The notes: a model not told the origin generated them from the letters alone. DNA of 64,000 bases from Prevotella illustrans (GCF_017426725.1 NZ_JAERMS010000005.1:1-64000); one strand, 5' to 3'; shown: positions 25,179 through 34,932, counted from the stretch's first letter. Program-made: numbers and translations.

Positions 25179-27554
25179 TTAAAAAATATCTTTCGAAAAT
25201 ACATATCTTAGTTTGATATAAAATGTACGTCCTGCCAATGGACGACGGAATTGGTCCCAAACCTCTTTATTGGCGATGTTATGGCATTCTAAAGCTATAG
25301 AGTATTTATTTCTGTAAGTCAATAATACTCCAAGATCATTAGTAAAACTGCGAGGAATACGACGTTTCTGTTGTTCCGTCAGTTCCCAAAAATAGAAAAA
25401 CTCTTCTGTGAATTTCCCATCCCAGAAAGCCTTAACATGCCAATTTTTCAACAATTTATCACTGTGATACTCTGCTCCGAAATTAGCAAACAGATAAGGT
25501 ATATTGGGGACACGCATTCCCTTTGTCGGATTGGGTGTTGTGCTTTTGGGGAGATAATCGAGAGCATCTCGTACATCTTGATAGGTAAAGTTAGCGTAGG
25601 CATATACTGAAGGGGTTATGTCTGCTTTCAATTCAGTTTCAAGACCTTTAATATTGACTTTTTCTGCGTTTACATATCCCGCAGCCATATGCTGATGAAT
25701 TAGTTTTATCATATCGCTCACTTGCATATAAAAACTGTTTACCTCAAATTGAAGTCTTGATATGCCAAGTATGTTGTTTTTGTCTATCAAAAATCCCAAA
25801 TTAAAATTGTGACTTTTCTCTGGTTTCAATCCTGCAGCAGGAAATGTAATAATGCCGTCACCAAACAATTCTTTTGAATTAGGAAGACGTATTGCACGCT
25901 GATAGGAAGCTTTCAAGTGAAATCCATTGAAAGGCTCATATTTCAACGCTTCAATCCAACCAAATTGTGAAGCAGTATTCTCTTTTTGCTTTGGTGGCGT
26001 TGATATTTCATATGAAGTCAAATCATCGATCTTTGAGTTTAGATAATAATGCTTTGCTGACAACATATTAGTTAGTTTCCTGCTGAACAATTTTGATTCA
26101 TAAGTAAGTCCTGACACAATGCTTGTTTTCTTCCGTGGGAAGCCTGCCACTTCAAAACCTGCATGCTTACTGGCGAGATCATCCTTTGGTTGTTCATGAG
26201 CATAATTGAACAATACATTGAGATTGAAATTGTGATTGGACGAAATTTTGTAGTCGAAATTGATACGCTCATTAAATTCGAAAAAATTATCATCCGAAGC
26301 GTGAGGAACACTTCCAGTCTCTCCTTGTCCATTGGGAGAGGGATAGATATTTCCTTCGAAGTCATGGTTCACTCGTGCTGTATCTGTAAAATTATTTGTT
26401 GTATGAGAGAGAGAAAAATGCGATTCAAAATGGAGACGATTATTCAACATCCCTTTTTTTATCAGCTTGTTCTCGAACATAAGCATACTGGATTTGTTCT
26501 CGGCGTGCTGGATATTCTTCAAGACTCCTTGTATCTCGTTAAAACGGTTGTAATACCCGAACTCTGTACTAATCTCATCGAACCAAAGTTTCGTAAAAGC
26601 GACTTTCCCTTTCAGCATATACGAACGAAAACGGTCATGGTCTCGCTTCACCAATAGGTTCTCTCTTTCGGGAACTCTGAAGGAGTAATCATTCTTTGCA
26701 GAAGTATAATACCCTCCTGCACCGAGCAAAATACCACTCTTTGGGAAATTCTTGCGAGAGAAGACGTTTCCTTTGTGTGTTTGATAAGAACCTAATTCAT
26801 ACGAAGCATCTAAATAGTCCGTACTGAATTCTTTCGTAACGATATTGACCGCTCCCCCCAATCCGTCGCAACCGAAACGAGCAGGAATGATACTCTTATA
26901 GACTTCTATCCGTTCGATAATATCTATAGGAATTTCATCAAGAGAAAACGTACCGTCCGAAGTGCTCATAGGAATTCCATCCCACAGTATTTGGATGCGA
27001 TTGCCTTCTAATCCATGAACAATAATTCTTGAACTGCTTCCCAAACCACCAGTTTGTCCGACTTTCAATCCTATGGTCTTATCTAAGATGGTCTCCAAAG
27101 AAACTGAGCGACCTTGTAAATCTTTACCATTGATTACAGTAATTGCTTCAGGAGACTCACGCATAAATTGAACTTTGGATTTACCTGTAACAACAACGCC
27201 ATCCAACTCTCGTGCATTTGCCCGAAGACGTATTGTATGCTTTTTTATGGACGATTTCAACGTATCTATAGCCGTTTCATAACCGACATATCGGGTTAAA
27301 ACAACATAAGAATCGACACCTTTCGCTTGTATTTGGACGATACCACGCCGATTGGTTAAAGCACCATTCTTAAAAGAAGGAACTCCTATTGGTTTCCATT
27401 GAACAGTTGCTGCCTCTATTCCATTTCCATTATCCGCATCGACAACCTTTAATTCGACTGTATTTGTCTGCGCATAGAGGTGTAGCGGAAATAGTATTGA
27501 AAGAAGCAACAGACTTACACACTTTGAAGTATAATCATATCTTGAAACTTTCAT
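25179..27554 (-). CDS. TonB-dependent receptor of the siderophore-like uptake module
   Basis: A 791-residue outer-membrane receptor: signal peptide (to about LYAQ), an N-terminal carboxypeptidase-regulatory-like domain (about residues 32-112), a plug domain (about 118-235, with MRESPEAITVINGKDLQGRS and SSRIIVHGLEGNRIQILWDG) and a 22-strand-type barrel ending in aromatic KLRYVFSKDIF. It imports large ligands using TonB energy. The paired DUF4374 lipoprotein and the divergent ABC pair suggest a siderophore or metallophore. It has a -7 box TAACTTTG at 27583-27590 and two upstream regulator sites. Confidence 0.93.
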   Translation of the reverse strand: MKVSRYDYTSKCVSLLLLSILFPLHLYAQTNTVELKVVDADNGNGIEAATVQWKPIGVPSFKNGALTNRRGIVQIQAKGVDSYVVLTRYVGYETAIDTLKSSIKKHTIRLRANARELDGVVVTGKSKVQFMRESPEAITVINGKDLQGRSVSLETILDKTIGLKVGQTGGLGSSSRIIVHGLEGNRIQILWDGIPMSTSDGTFSLDEIPIDIIERIEVYKSIIPARFGCDGLGGAVNIVTKEFSTDYLDASYELGSYQTHKGNVFSRKNFPKSGILLGAGGYYTSAKNDYSFRVPERENLLVKRDHDRFRSYMLKGKVAFTKLWFDEISTEFGYYNRFNEIQGVLKNIQHAENKSSMLMFENKLIKKGMLNNRLHFESHFSLSHTTNNFTDTARVNHDFEGNIYPSPNGQGETGSVPHASDDNFFEFNERINFDYKISSNHNFNLNVLFNYAHEQPKDDLASKHAGFEVAGFPRKKTSIVSGLTYESKLFSRKLTNMLSAKHYYLNSKIDDLTSYEISTPPKQKENTASQFGWIEALKYEPFNGFHLKASYQRAIRLPNSKELFGDGIITFPAAGLKPEKSHNFNLGFLIDKNNILGISRLQFEVNSFYMQVSDMIKLIHQHMAAGYVNAEKVNIKGLETELKADITPSVYAYANFTYQDVRDALDYLPKSTTPNPTKGMRVPNIPYLFANFGAEYHSDKLLKNWHVKAFWDGKFTEEFFYFWELTEQQKRRIPRSFTNDLGVLLTYRNKYSIALECHNIANKEVWDQFRRPLAGRTFYIKLRYVFSKDIF

Positions 27555-27582
27555 ACAGTATATTTCTCTTTGAAACTTCTTG

Positions 27583-27642
27583 CAAAGTTAAAATGGTTAT
27601 TCCGCAGAAAATACCCCTATTCTCCATACGTATGCCCCTGTT
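27583..27642 (-). promoter_or_regulatory. promoter of the TonB receptor operon with two direct regulator sites
   Basis: On the minus strand TAACTTTG (27583-27590) is a perfect -7 box, 29 nt before the ATG. Written on the plus strand, ATACCCCTATT (27611-27621) and ATGCCCCTGTT (27632-27642) lie 21 bp and 42 bp upstream of the box. The proximal site covers the -33 region, as for class II activation by an AraC-type protein. Confidence 0.65.
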
Positions 27643-27664
27643 GTAGCATTTCTATGATATATCG

Positions 27665-27724
27665 TTTCGGGGCATTCTTCTATTCATTCAGGGTATTTTA
27701 TCCGTGCTCATCTCCGTACCTTTG
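27665..27724 (+). promoter_or_regulatory. promoter of the ABC transporter operon with two direct regulator sites
   Basis: TACCTTTG (27717-27724) is a perfect -7 box, 30 nt before the ATG. Upstream, read on the minus strand, are AATACCCTGAAT (27697 to 27686) and ATGCCCCGAAA (27675 to 27665), 22 bp apart. They are mirror images of the sites at the divergent receptor promoter. Confidence 0.65.
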
Positions 27725-27753
27725 CATCTTAGAAAAATTAAACAGAAATCGAT

Positions 27754-29499
27754 ATGAATAAAGAGAAAATGAAGCCTCTTGATGAGGAACGGGAGAGCCG
27801 TAGCCTGCTCTCCAATGCAGTGGTTGTGCTGCAACTCGTTTTCGGCACACTGCCCCTGCTGCTCGTGGTATGGGCGGTGGACAAGTTGATGAACGGCACA
27901 TTCTCTTCCACAATAGTTTGGGGAGTTGGAGGAGTAATGATCCTATTCGCCTTGCTTCGAGGCGTGTTCTACGGAACTTCGATTTGGCGGGCGCACCGCT
28001 CGGCTTACAATGCCCTTACACGATTGAGGTTGCGTATCATAAGTCATTTGCAACGCTTGCCACTCGGATTTTTTCAGGAGCGTAAGGTGGGCGACTTGGT
28101 GAACATCATTAACCATGACGTGGAGCAAATTGAGATTTATTTGGCACACGGATTACCCGAGATCCTCTCGGCAACGCTTTTCCCTGCCTTACTATGGGTA
28201 ATCATTATGGTGTTAGACTGGCGTTTGGGGCTGTCGCTCATTTCTCTTTTGCCTGTAGCATTTCTTCTGCAAATGGCTGTCAAAACACTTTGGGGAAAGA
28301 GCTTTCGACACTTTATGGAAAGTACGCAAAAAATGTCGGAAGACCTTTTGGAATATGTGGCTACCATACCGGTAATCAAGGCTTTCAGCAACGAGGAAAA
28401 CAGAACGCAGCAGGTGCTTGGTGGTATGCGCGACTACATCCGTTGGGTGAAGCGAAGTATGTTCAGCGTTACTGTTCCGATGACATTGATAACGATGTTC
28501 TTGGAAGGTGGTATCGTAGTAATGACCCTTGTCGGGCTATGGCTGATGACTTCGGGCGAACTGACCGTGACACGTTTTATCCTTGCCCTAATATTGGGTG
28601 GACTGTTCTCGTCCTCCTTTGCTAAGTTGGCGACATTCCAACATGTCCGAATCGTCTATGGACAGTCGTTGGCAAAAGTGCAGTCCATCACAGAGGTACA
28701 GACAAAGGACACGGCGGACAAGAAAACGGATACGACACAAACGGATGTTTGTTTCGAGCACGTTACATTTTCCTATCCAAACAAGAAAGACAATGCGCTG
28801 AAAGATGTATGTCTTCAATTTCCGAAAGGTAGTCATACAGCTATCGTAGGCGAGTCAGGGTCGGGAAAAACCACGCTGGCAAGTTTGATGATGGGGTTCT
28901 GGCACCCCCAAACAGGTACTATCCGATTGGGAGGAGAGAATATTACGGAACTCTCCGAACGTAATATCGCTGATTATTTTTCGATGGTACAGCAGGAGGT
29001 TTTTCTCTTTAACACAACCATTCGGGATAATATCCGTATAGGAAGACCTGCCGCCACACAAAAGGAAGTGGAAACGGCAGCACAGCGTGCTCATATTCAT
29101 GATTTTATCATGGGATTGCCGAATGGTTATGATACGCTGGCAGGCGAAGCTGGCGTAAAATTCTCCGGCGGAGAAAAACAGCGTATTTCCATTGCCCGAA
29201 TGTTGCTCAAAGACTCTCCAATAGTTATTCTCGATGAAGCCACCGCTGCTTTGGACGGAGAGAATGAGAAACTAATCCAAGAAGCTCTTGATGAATTGCA
29301 GCGCAACAAGACCGTCATTACCATTGCCCATCGTCTCAATACGATTCAGGATATGGAGCGTATTGTTGTGATGGACAAGGGGCAGGTTGTCTCAAAAGGA
29401 ACACACCAAGAACTGCTGAAAGACTGTTCTCTGTACCGCAATATGACGGAGACGCAAGAACAAGTAAGTAAATGGCAACTGAAAGAAGAGGAGGTATAA
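27754..29499 (+). CDS. ABC half-transporter, exporter-fold (YbtP-like context)
   Basis: A 581-residue protein with an N-terminal six-helix membrane domain (about residues 20-310) and a C-terminal nucleotide-binding domain: Walker A GESGSGKTTL (near residue 368), Q-loop VQQEVFLF, signature FSGGEKQRISIARMLL, Walker B IVILDEATAALD and H-loop TIAHRL. It precedes a second half-transporter by 3 nt, so the two likely form a heterodimer. In Yersinia the exporter-fold pair YbtP/YbtQ imports metal-yersiniabactin; the shared context with an AraC regulator and a TonB receptor suggests the same use here. Direction of transport is not shown by sequence. Confidence 0.9.
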   Translation: MNKEKMKPLDEERESRSLLSNAVVVLQLVFGTLPLLLVVWAVDKLMNGTFSSTIVWGVGGVMILFALLRGVFYGTSIWRAHRSAYNALTRLRLRIISHLQRLPLGFFQERKVGDLVNIINHDVEQIEIYLAHGLPEILSATLFPALLWVIIMVLDWRLGLSLISLLPVAFLLQMAVKTLWGKSFRHFMESTQKMSEDLLEYVATIPVIKAFSNEENRTQQVLGGMRDYIRWVKRSMFSVTVPMTLITMFLEGGIVVMTLVGLWLMTSGELTVTRFILALILGGLFSSSFAKLATFQHVRIVYGQSLAKVQSITEVQTKDTADKKTDTTQTDVCFEHVTFSYPNKKDNALKDVCLQFPKGSHTAIVGESGSGKTTLASLMMGFWHPQTGTIRLGGENITELSERNIADYFSMVQQEVFLFNTTIRDNIRIGRPAATQKEVETAAQRAHIHDFIMGLPNGYDTLAGEAGVKFSGGEKQRISIARMLLKDSPIVILDEATAALDGENEKLIQEALDELQRNKTVITIAHRLNTIQDMERIVVMDKGQVVSKGTHQELLKDCSLYRNMTETQEQVSKWQLKEEEV

Positions 29500-29502
29500 A
29501 CA

Positions 29503-31200
29503 ATGGTACGCAATATATTGAATGAATTGACCGCTCGCGGAGTGCGGCATCTGATTATCTCTGCACTGTTTTTCGTGGTTTATGCTCTTTGTGGCACGGC
29601 AATCATGCTAACCGTCCTGTTCCTTATCGACCGTCATATACAGGGAGAAAGCATCTCTTTCATTTCGGCAGCATGGTTACTTGGCGGTCTGCTGGTATTG
29701 AAAACCATATCCAATGCCATTGCCGATATGAGCAAGCATTTTGCCGGATTTGATCTTGTGGAACGTATCCGCGAGAAAATCATATTGAAACTGAAAATGT
29801 TCTCACTCGGTTTCTATACCAATGAGCGTCTGGGAGAGATAAGTACAGTCATTCACAAAGACGTGGATAACATGGAAATGGTAGTAGGACATCTATGGAC
29901 ACGGATGTCTGCTGATTTCATTGTAGCTCTGATACTTGGCATCGGACTGTTCTGTGTGGACTGGCTCATGGGGTTGGCGATGATTTCCGTCCTCCCCATT
30001 GCCCTGTTTTCTTTGTATCGAGGCATTCGCTCGGGAATGAAAGCACAGGAGGAATCACAGGTCAATCTGGCGGATATGGTCAGCCTGTTTGTGGAATACG
30101 TCAAAGGCATTCCAGTTTTGAAAGTGTTTGGAGGAAAAGGAATGTTCCGTGACAGACTCGACCACTCTGTCAGTGAATTTGGAGAAAGCAGTAAGAAGAC
30201 TTCACGTTTGGCAGCTGTGAGTGTGGGCAGATACACTTTCCTTATAGAGTTGGCTTTCGCTCTGATGGCTACAATCGGTCTTTGGTGGACTTGGCACGGA
30301 GAACTTTCCGTTTTTGCCTACCTCATGTTCATTATTGTCTCGAAAGAGTTCTACAAACCTTTTGTCAATATGGAGAGTCATTGGCTGAACTACATCAAGG
30401 TAAAGGACAGCTACGGACGCATTTCCCACCTGTTGGACGCTCCCATTGTCGTCAATCCATCACAGCCGAAAACAGCGGAACGCTTCGACCTGTCATTTGA
30501 GGGAGTCGGGTTCCATTATGAGAAGGAAAGTTTTGAGATGAAAAATCTCACGTTCAACGTTCCCGAACGGACGGTAACGGCACTTGTTGGCTCGTCAGGT
30601 TCTGGTAAAACAACCATTACCAACCTGTTACTTCGTTTTTGGGAACCGCAGAACGGCAGTATCCGTATCGGTGGTATAGACATTCGAGAAATGGACTATG
30701 ATTATCTACTCGGTAAAATCAGTGTGGTGATGCAGAATGTTATTCTCTTTTCAGACACCATTGCCAATAATATCAAAGTGGGCAACCGCAATGCTACGCA
30801 GGAAGAAATCGAAGAAGCTGCACGACGGGCGATGATACACGACTTTATCGTCAGTCTGCCGGACGGTTATGAAACAAAAATCGGAGAAAACGGTTTAGGA
30901 CTGTCCGGAGGTCAGAAACAAAGGCTTTCAATTGCCCGTGCGTTCCTCAAAGATGCTCCCATTATTCTTTTGGACGAGATAACGAGCAATGTTGATCCTG
31001 TCAATGAATACAAGATACAGCAGGCAATGTCTGCCCTTATCCGAAATCGCACGGTCTTGGTCATTGCCCATCATTTGCAAACCATCCGTAATGCTAATCA
31101 AATTATTGTGATGGACAAGGGACGCCTTGTAGAGAACGGGACGCATGCAGAACTTGCAGCAAAAAACGGAATGTACTGCAAATTGCTGTCCATGCAATAA
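29503..31200 (+). CDS. ABC half-transporter, exporter-fold (YbtQ-like context)
   Basis: A 565-residue partner of the preceding gene: membrane domain (about 15-300), Walker A GSSGSGKTTI (near 363), Q-loop VMQNVILF, signature LSGGQKQRLSIARAFL and Walker B IILLDEITSNVDP. The residue after the Walker B Glu is Ile (DEITSNVD) rather than the usual Ala (DEATSALD), and the H-loop reads VIAHHLQT, where HH replaces the usual HR. Both hint at a slightly altered but intact active site. The start is 3 nt after the first half-transporter stop. A clear terminator follows at 31221-31253, closing the cassette. Confidence 0.9.
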   Translation: MVRNILNELTARGVRHLIISALFFVVYALCGTAIMLTVLFLIDRHIQGESISFISAAWLLGGLLVLKTISNAIADMSKHFAGFDLVERIREKIILKLKMFSLGFYTNERLGEISTVIHKDVDNMEMVVGHLWTRMSADFIVALILGIGLFCVDWLMGLAMISVLPIALFSLYRGIRSGMKAQEESQVNLADMVSLFVEYVKGIPVLKVFGGKGMFRDRLDHSVSEFGESSKKTSRLAAVSVGRYTFLIELAFALMATIGLWWTWHGELSVFAYLMFIIVSKEFYKPFVNMESHWLNYIKVKDSYGRISHLLDAPIVVNPSQPKTAERFDLSFEGVGFHYEKESFEMKNLTFNVPERTVTALVGSSGSGKTTITNLLLRFWEPQNGSIRIGGIDIREMDYDYLLGKISVVMQNVILFSDTIANNIKVGNRNATQEEIEEAARRAMIHDFIVSLPDGYETKIGENGLGLSGGQKQRLSIARAFLKDAPIILLDEITSNVDPVNEYKIQQAMSALIRNRTVLVIAHHLQTIRNANQIIVMDKGRLVENGTHAELAAKNGMYCKLLSMQ

Positions 31201-31220
31201 CCTAATCAATGAAAAATATG

Positions 31221-31253
31221 GAGGTGTGGAGTTTGATCCATACCTCTTTTTTT
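31221..31253 (+). terminator. intrinsic terminator after the ABC transporter operon
   Basis: The stem GAGGTGTGGA (31221-31230) pairs with TCCATACCTC (31237-31246), including one G-U pair, around a 6-nt loop, followed by seven T. Confidence 0.85.
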
Positions 31254-31334
31254 GCCACTTCTATCCATATCGAAGCCACAAGTACGCAGTTATCCAATAC
31301 CTCTAACATACATGGTTTCTTTGGTTTACTTTTG
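31254..31334 (+). promoter_or_regulatory. predicted promoter of the DUF3945-topB operon with regulator sites
   Basis: GCCACAAGTACGCAGT (31275-31290) lies 37 bp before TACTTTTG (31327-31334), a TAnnTTTG box 40 nt ahead of the first ATG. A second, partial copy (GCCAC at 31254) lies exactly 21 bp upstream. The 10 bp before the 16-mer (ATCCATATCG) nearly match the excisionase promoter at 44,090. Confidence 0.62.
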
Positions 31335-31373
31335 TCCGTGCACCGCTGTTGGTGTCATTAAAAACATTGTAAT

Positions 31374-32768
31374 ATGGACGAAAAAATCAAAGACCAAGAA
31401 GTCCTTTTGGTCAAGGATCAAAAGGGCGAAAACCTCAAAGCCGTCACAGGTACGGACGAGAAAGGCGGACTGAAAACCGTTCCGCCTACCGCCGAGCATG
31501 AACAGAGTTTCCTGAAGTTCGACAAGCACAGCAATGCCTTGGAGAACTTCCTCTCCAACTTCATGCGGCAGTTCAAGAACCCCACACCGCTGAACTTCTT
31601 CAAAGTGCCTTTTGAGAGTGCCGTTGCCAGTGCACGCGTACTCTCGGAGATGCTCAAAGCACCGGATGTCCCCTCCAATAAGGAGATGCTGGACTCCACC
31701 CGTATCAATCCTTCCAACTATGCAGGGGAGCAGAAACTGTCCTTCCAAGGCATAGATCCCGACAAGGTGAAATGGGATCAGTTCGAGCAGATGGGCGTAA
31801 GCCGTGAGAGTTTGGAAAAAGGCAAGCATCTTGATGATCTGCTTCAATACCGCAAGACTCCGCTTGTTCCCATCAGCATTAAAATCGGCGAAGTCTCCCT
31901 CTACACCGATGCCCGTCTTTCTCTGAAAGCCTCCGGAGACGGTATGTTTATCCCCGTCATCCACGCCATCCGCAAGGAGCCGCAATTGGAGCGCGAGTTC
32001 TTCGGGCATACCTTCACCGACGAGGACAAGAAAGCCCTCAGAGAAACGGGTAATCTCGGTCGCACCGTGGAGCTGACCTTCCCCGGCAAAGAGGAGCCGA
32101 CCCGCAGCTTCGTGAGCATCGACCGCCTGACGAACGACATCATCGCCCTGAGTGCCGACAGGGTACGCATCCCCGATGAAATCAAGGGCGTGAAGCTGAG
32201 CGATGAGCAGAAAAAGGAACTCTCGGAAGGCAGAAGCATCTATGTGGAGGGAATGACATCCAAAACGGGAAAGCATTTCAATGCCAACCTGCAATTCAAT
32301 GCCGACAAGCGGTCGATTGAATTTCGTTTCGGCTCTCCCAAACAGGAACAACATCAAAGACAAGCCCCCGAAGGGCAGGGACAGTCAGAGCAGAAAGAAT
32401 TGCGTGTCCCCAAGAAGATGCTGGGACGAGACATCTCTCCCGAAGAGCAAGCGAAGCTCAAAGCAGGTCAGACGGTCTATATGACCGGGCTTATTGACAA
32501 GAAGGGAGAGCCTTTCAATGCCTATGTACGTCCGAACTTTGAGAAAAACAAGTTCGACTTCCTCAAATGGAATCCCGACAAGTCCCAAGCCAAAGAAGTT
32601 ACTCCAGACAATGCTTCCCGCACGCAAGTCGCCGTCAATTCCGAAGGCAAAACCAACGAAGCTACCAAGCATGTGAAGGAGCCGCTCAAGCAGGGACAGA
32701 CAGAGCCTACCGCCCTGCAGGAACAGAAGGAAGAGGAGAAGAAGCGTTCCAAGGGAATGAAAATGTAA
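31374..32768 (+). CDS. DUF4099/DUF3945-type protein of conjugative elements
   Basis: A 464-residue soluble protein. The region of about residues 110-215 matches DUF4099 (DPDKVKWDQFEQMGVSRESL), and there are two DUF3945-type repeats, at about 240-325 and 335-400, each with a pattern like LSDEQKKELSEGRSIYVEGM followed by SKTGKHFNANLQFN. The same repeat also appears at the C-terminus of the TopB protein downstream (LTDEQLTQLAVNGETGIIKGF). It has no catalytic motif and a charged C-terminal tail. It always neighbours topB in Bacteroides elements, so a role in DNA processing or protection is likely but unproven. Confidence 0.82.
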   Translation: MDEKIKDQEVLLVKDQKGENLKAVTGTDEKGGLKTVPPTAEHEQSFLKFDKHSNALENFLSNFMRQFKNPTPLNFFKVPFESAVASARVLSEMLKAPDVPSNKEMLDSTRINPSNYAGEQKLSFQGIDPDKVKWDQFEQMGVSRESLEKGKHLDDLLQYRKTPLVPISIKIGEVSLYTDARLSLKASGDGMFIPVIHAIRKEPQLEREFFGHTFTDEDKKALRETGNLGRTVELTFPGKEEPTRSFVSIDRLTNDIIALSADRVRIPDEIKGVKLSDEQKKELSEGRSIYVEGMTSKTGKHFNANLQFNADKRSIEFRFGSPKQEQHQRQAPEGQGQSEQKELRVPKKMLGRDISPEEQAKLKAGQTVYMTGLIDKKGEPFNAYVRPNFEKNKFDFLKWNPDKSQAKEVTPDNASRTQVAVNSEGKTNEATKHVKEPLKQGQTEPTALQEQKEEEKKRSKGMKM

Positions 32769-32802
32769 TCCGCCACCACTAACATCCAAAAAGTAAGAAC
32801 AA

Positions 32803-34932
32803 ATGAAAGTCATTATAGCAGAAAAACCGAGCGTCGCTCGTGAAATCGCCCGTGTCGTTCGGGCAACCAACAGGAAAGACGGTTATATCGAAGGAGGCGG
32901 CTATGCCGTCACATGGGCATTGGGACACCTGATAACGGCAGCCATGCCCGAAGCCTACGGCATCAAGGGTTTCCACAAAGAAAACCTGCCGATTCTTCCT
33001 CCCGTCTTTACTCTTATTCCCCGTCAAATCAAAGAGGGTAAAGGCTATAAAGCCGACGCTGCAGCAGTCGCCCAACTCAAAATTATCGAAAAACTCTTCC
33101 GAGCGTGCGAGGGCATTATCGTCGCCACCGATGCAGGAAGGGAAGGTGAACTCATCTTCCGCTTTATCTACGAATACTTGGGCATTCCCCGTCCGTTCGA
33201 CCGTCTGTGGATCAGTTCCTTGACGGACAAAGCCATCAAAGAGGGACTTGCCCATCTGCAAAGCGGAGCGGCGTATGACAATCTCTATTATGCCGCCCGC
33301 GCCCGCAGCGAAGCCGACTGGCTGGTGGGCATCAATGCCACCCAAGCCATATCCATTGCGGCAGGGCGAGGCACTTACTCCTTGGGCAGGGTGCAGACTC
33401 CGACCCTCTGTATGGTCTGCTCCCGTTTCTTGGAGAACAAGAAGTTCGAGCCGCAGTCATTCTGGCAACTCAGCCTTGCCGTAAAGGAAAGTGATGAGAG
33501 TTTTCGCTTCTCCTCTGCTGACCGCTGGTTCGATAAGACGGAAGCCACCGCCCTGTACGAGAAACTCAAACAGGCTCCTTATGCCACTGTAGAAACGATT
33601 GTGCGCAAGGAGACCAAGCAGGAGCCACCGCTTCTGTATGATTTGACCACCTTGCAGAAAGAGGCGAACAGCCGGTTCGGCTATTCGGCAGAACAGACCC
33701 TTTCGTTGGCGCAGAAACTCTACGAGAAGGCGTATATTACCTATCCACGCACGGGCAGTCGCCATATTCCCGAAGATGTCTTTGCCGAAATTCCCGCTTT
33801 GATAGCCTTTTTGCACGACCATCCCGTCTGGGGTGTCCATGCACGCCGACTGACCGAACTCAATGCGCATTCGGTGGACGGCAAGAAAGTGACCGATCAC
33901 CACGCTCTGCTCATTACGGGCAAGAAGCCGATAGACGTGTTTGGAGATGAGGCGGTCATCTACGATATGATAGCCGGACGTATGCTGGAAGCCTTTTCCG
34001 CCCGTTGTGTGAAAGATGTCAGTACGGTTACTGCCATTTGTAAAGGTATAAAGTTCATCCTCAAAGGTGAAATCATCAAGGAAGAGGGTTGGCGTGCCGT
34101 CCTCAAAAACAGCAGGAAGAAAGACAAGGAGCAGGCAGAAGCCGAAGAACGGGAAAGTCGGGAGAATGGAGAAGGCATCATCATCCCCCAATGGGAGGAA
34201 GGCGGACAGCTTCCGCTCTGCGCCTGTTCGTTAGCACAGGGAACGACCAAGCCCAAGCCTCTGCACACGGAAAGTTCGCTGTTGGCTGCTATGGAGACGG
34301 CAGGTAAGGAATTGGAGGACGAGGAGCTGCGTGCTCAGCTCAAAGATTGCGGTATCGGCACACCTGCAACCCGTGCCGCCATCATCGAAACCCTCTTTGC
34401 CCGTGAATACATGGTACGCCAAAAGAAGTCGCTCGTCCCCACGGAGAAAGGACTTGCCGTCTATTCCATCGTCAAGGGGATGAAAATCGGCAATGCGGAG
34501 ATGACCGGACAGTGGGAAGCGGACTTGGCGAAAATCGAACGGGGAGAATTGAAAGAGCGGGACTTCCGCAAGGGCATCGAAAGCTATGCCACACAGATTA
34601 CGGACGAATTGCTCTCGTCCAAAATCCTCTTCCCCAAAAAACAGAGCGACATCCATTGCCCCAAATGCGGCAAAGGCTCACTGGTCTTCTATCCCCGATG
34701 TGCCAAATGCTCTGATGCCGATTGTGGGCTGACGCTTTTCCGCAGCGTGGCAGGCAAGAGCCTCACGGACGAGCAACTGACGCAGTTGGCGGTAAACGGA
34801 GAGACTGGCATCATCAAGGGCTTTACCTCCAAAACGGGCAAGAGCTTCGAGGCTTCTCTCTCCTTGGACGGAGAGTTCAAGACGGTCTTTGTCTTCCCCG
34901 AGCGTAAAAAACCGGGCAAATCCCGAAGGTAA
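32803..34932 (+). CDS. topB: type IA DNA topoisomerase III
   Basis: A 709-residue type IA topoisomerase: N-terminal Toprim domain (KVIIAEKPSVAREIARVV and VATDAGREGELIFR near residue 110), active-site Tyr in AYITYPRTGSRHIP (about residue 314), and a C-terminal zinc-binding segment CPKCGKGSLVFYPRCAKC. It ends with a DUF3945-type repeat. In CTnDOT the homologous gene is exc, needed for excision though its topoisomerase activity is dispensable. It decatenates or unwinds DNA during excision and transfer. It is 34 nt downstream of the DUF3945 gene. Confidence 0.93.
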   Translation: MKVIIAEKPSVAREIARVVRATNRKDGYIEGGGYAVTWALGHLITAAMPEAYGIKGFHKENLPILPPVFTLIPRQIKEGKGYKADAAAVAQLKIIEKLFRACEGIIVATDAGREGELIFRFIYEYLGIPRPFDRLWISSLTDKAIKEGLAHLQSGAAYDNLYYAARARSEADWLVGINATQAISIAAGRGTYSLGRVQTPTLCMVCSRFLENKKFEPQSFWQLSLAVKESDESFRFSSADRWFDKTEATALYEKLKQAPYATVETIVRKETKQEPPLLYDLTTLQKEANSRFGYSAEQTLSLAQKLYEKAYITYPRTGSRHIPEDVFAEIPALIAFLHDHPVWGVHARRLTELNAHSVDGKKVTDHHALLITGKKPIDVFGDEAVIYDMIAGRMLEAFSARCVKDVSTVTAICKGIKFILKGEIIKEEGWRAVLKNSRKKDKEQAEAEERESRENGEGIIIPQWEEGGQLPLCACSLAQGTTKPKPLHTESSLLAAMETAGKELEDEELRAQLKDCGIGTPATRAAIIETLFAREYMVRQKKSLVPTEKGLAVYSIVKGMKIGNAEMTGQWEADLAKIERGELKERDFRKGIESYATQITDELLSSKILFPKKQSDIHCPKCGKGSLVFYPRCAKCSDADCGLTLFRSVAGKSLTDEQLTQLAVNGETGIIKGFTSKTGKSFEASLSLDGEFKTVFVFPERKKPGKSRR

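Noticed and set aside
31326..32363. 345-residue open frame opposite the DUF3945 gene
   Set aside because: It is an antisense shadow of a well-supported plus-strand gene with family repeats; its own protein shows no recognisable family or start context.
33457..34191. 244-residue open frame opposite topB
   Set aside because: Antisense to conserved topoisomerase motifs; its composition follows the codon pattern of topB.
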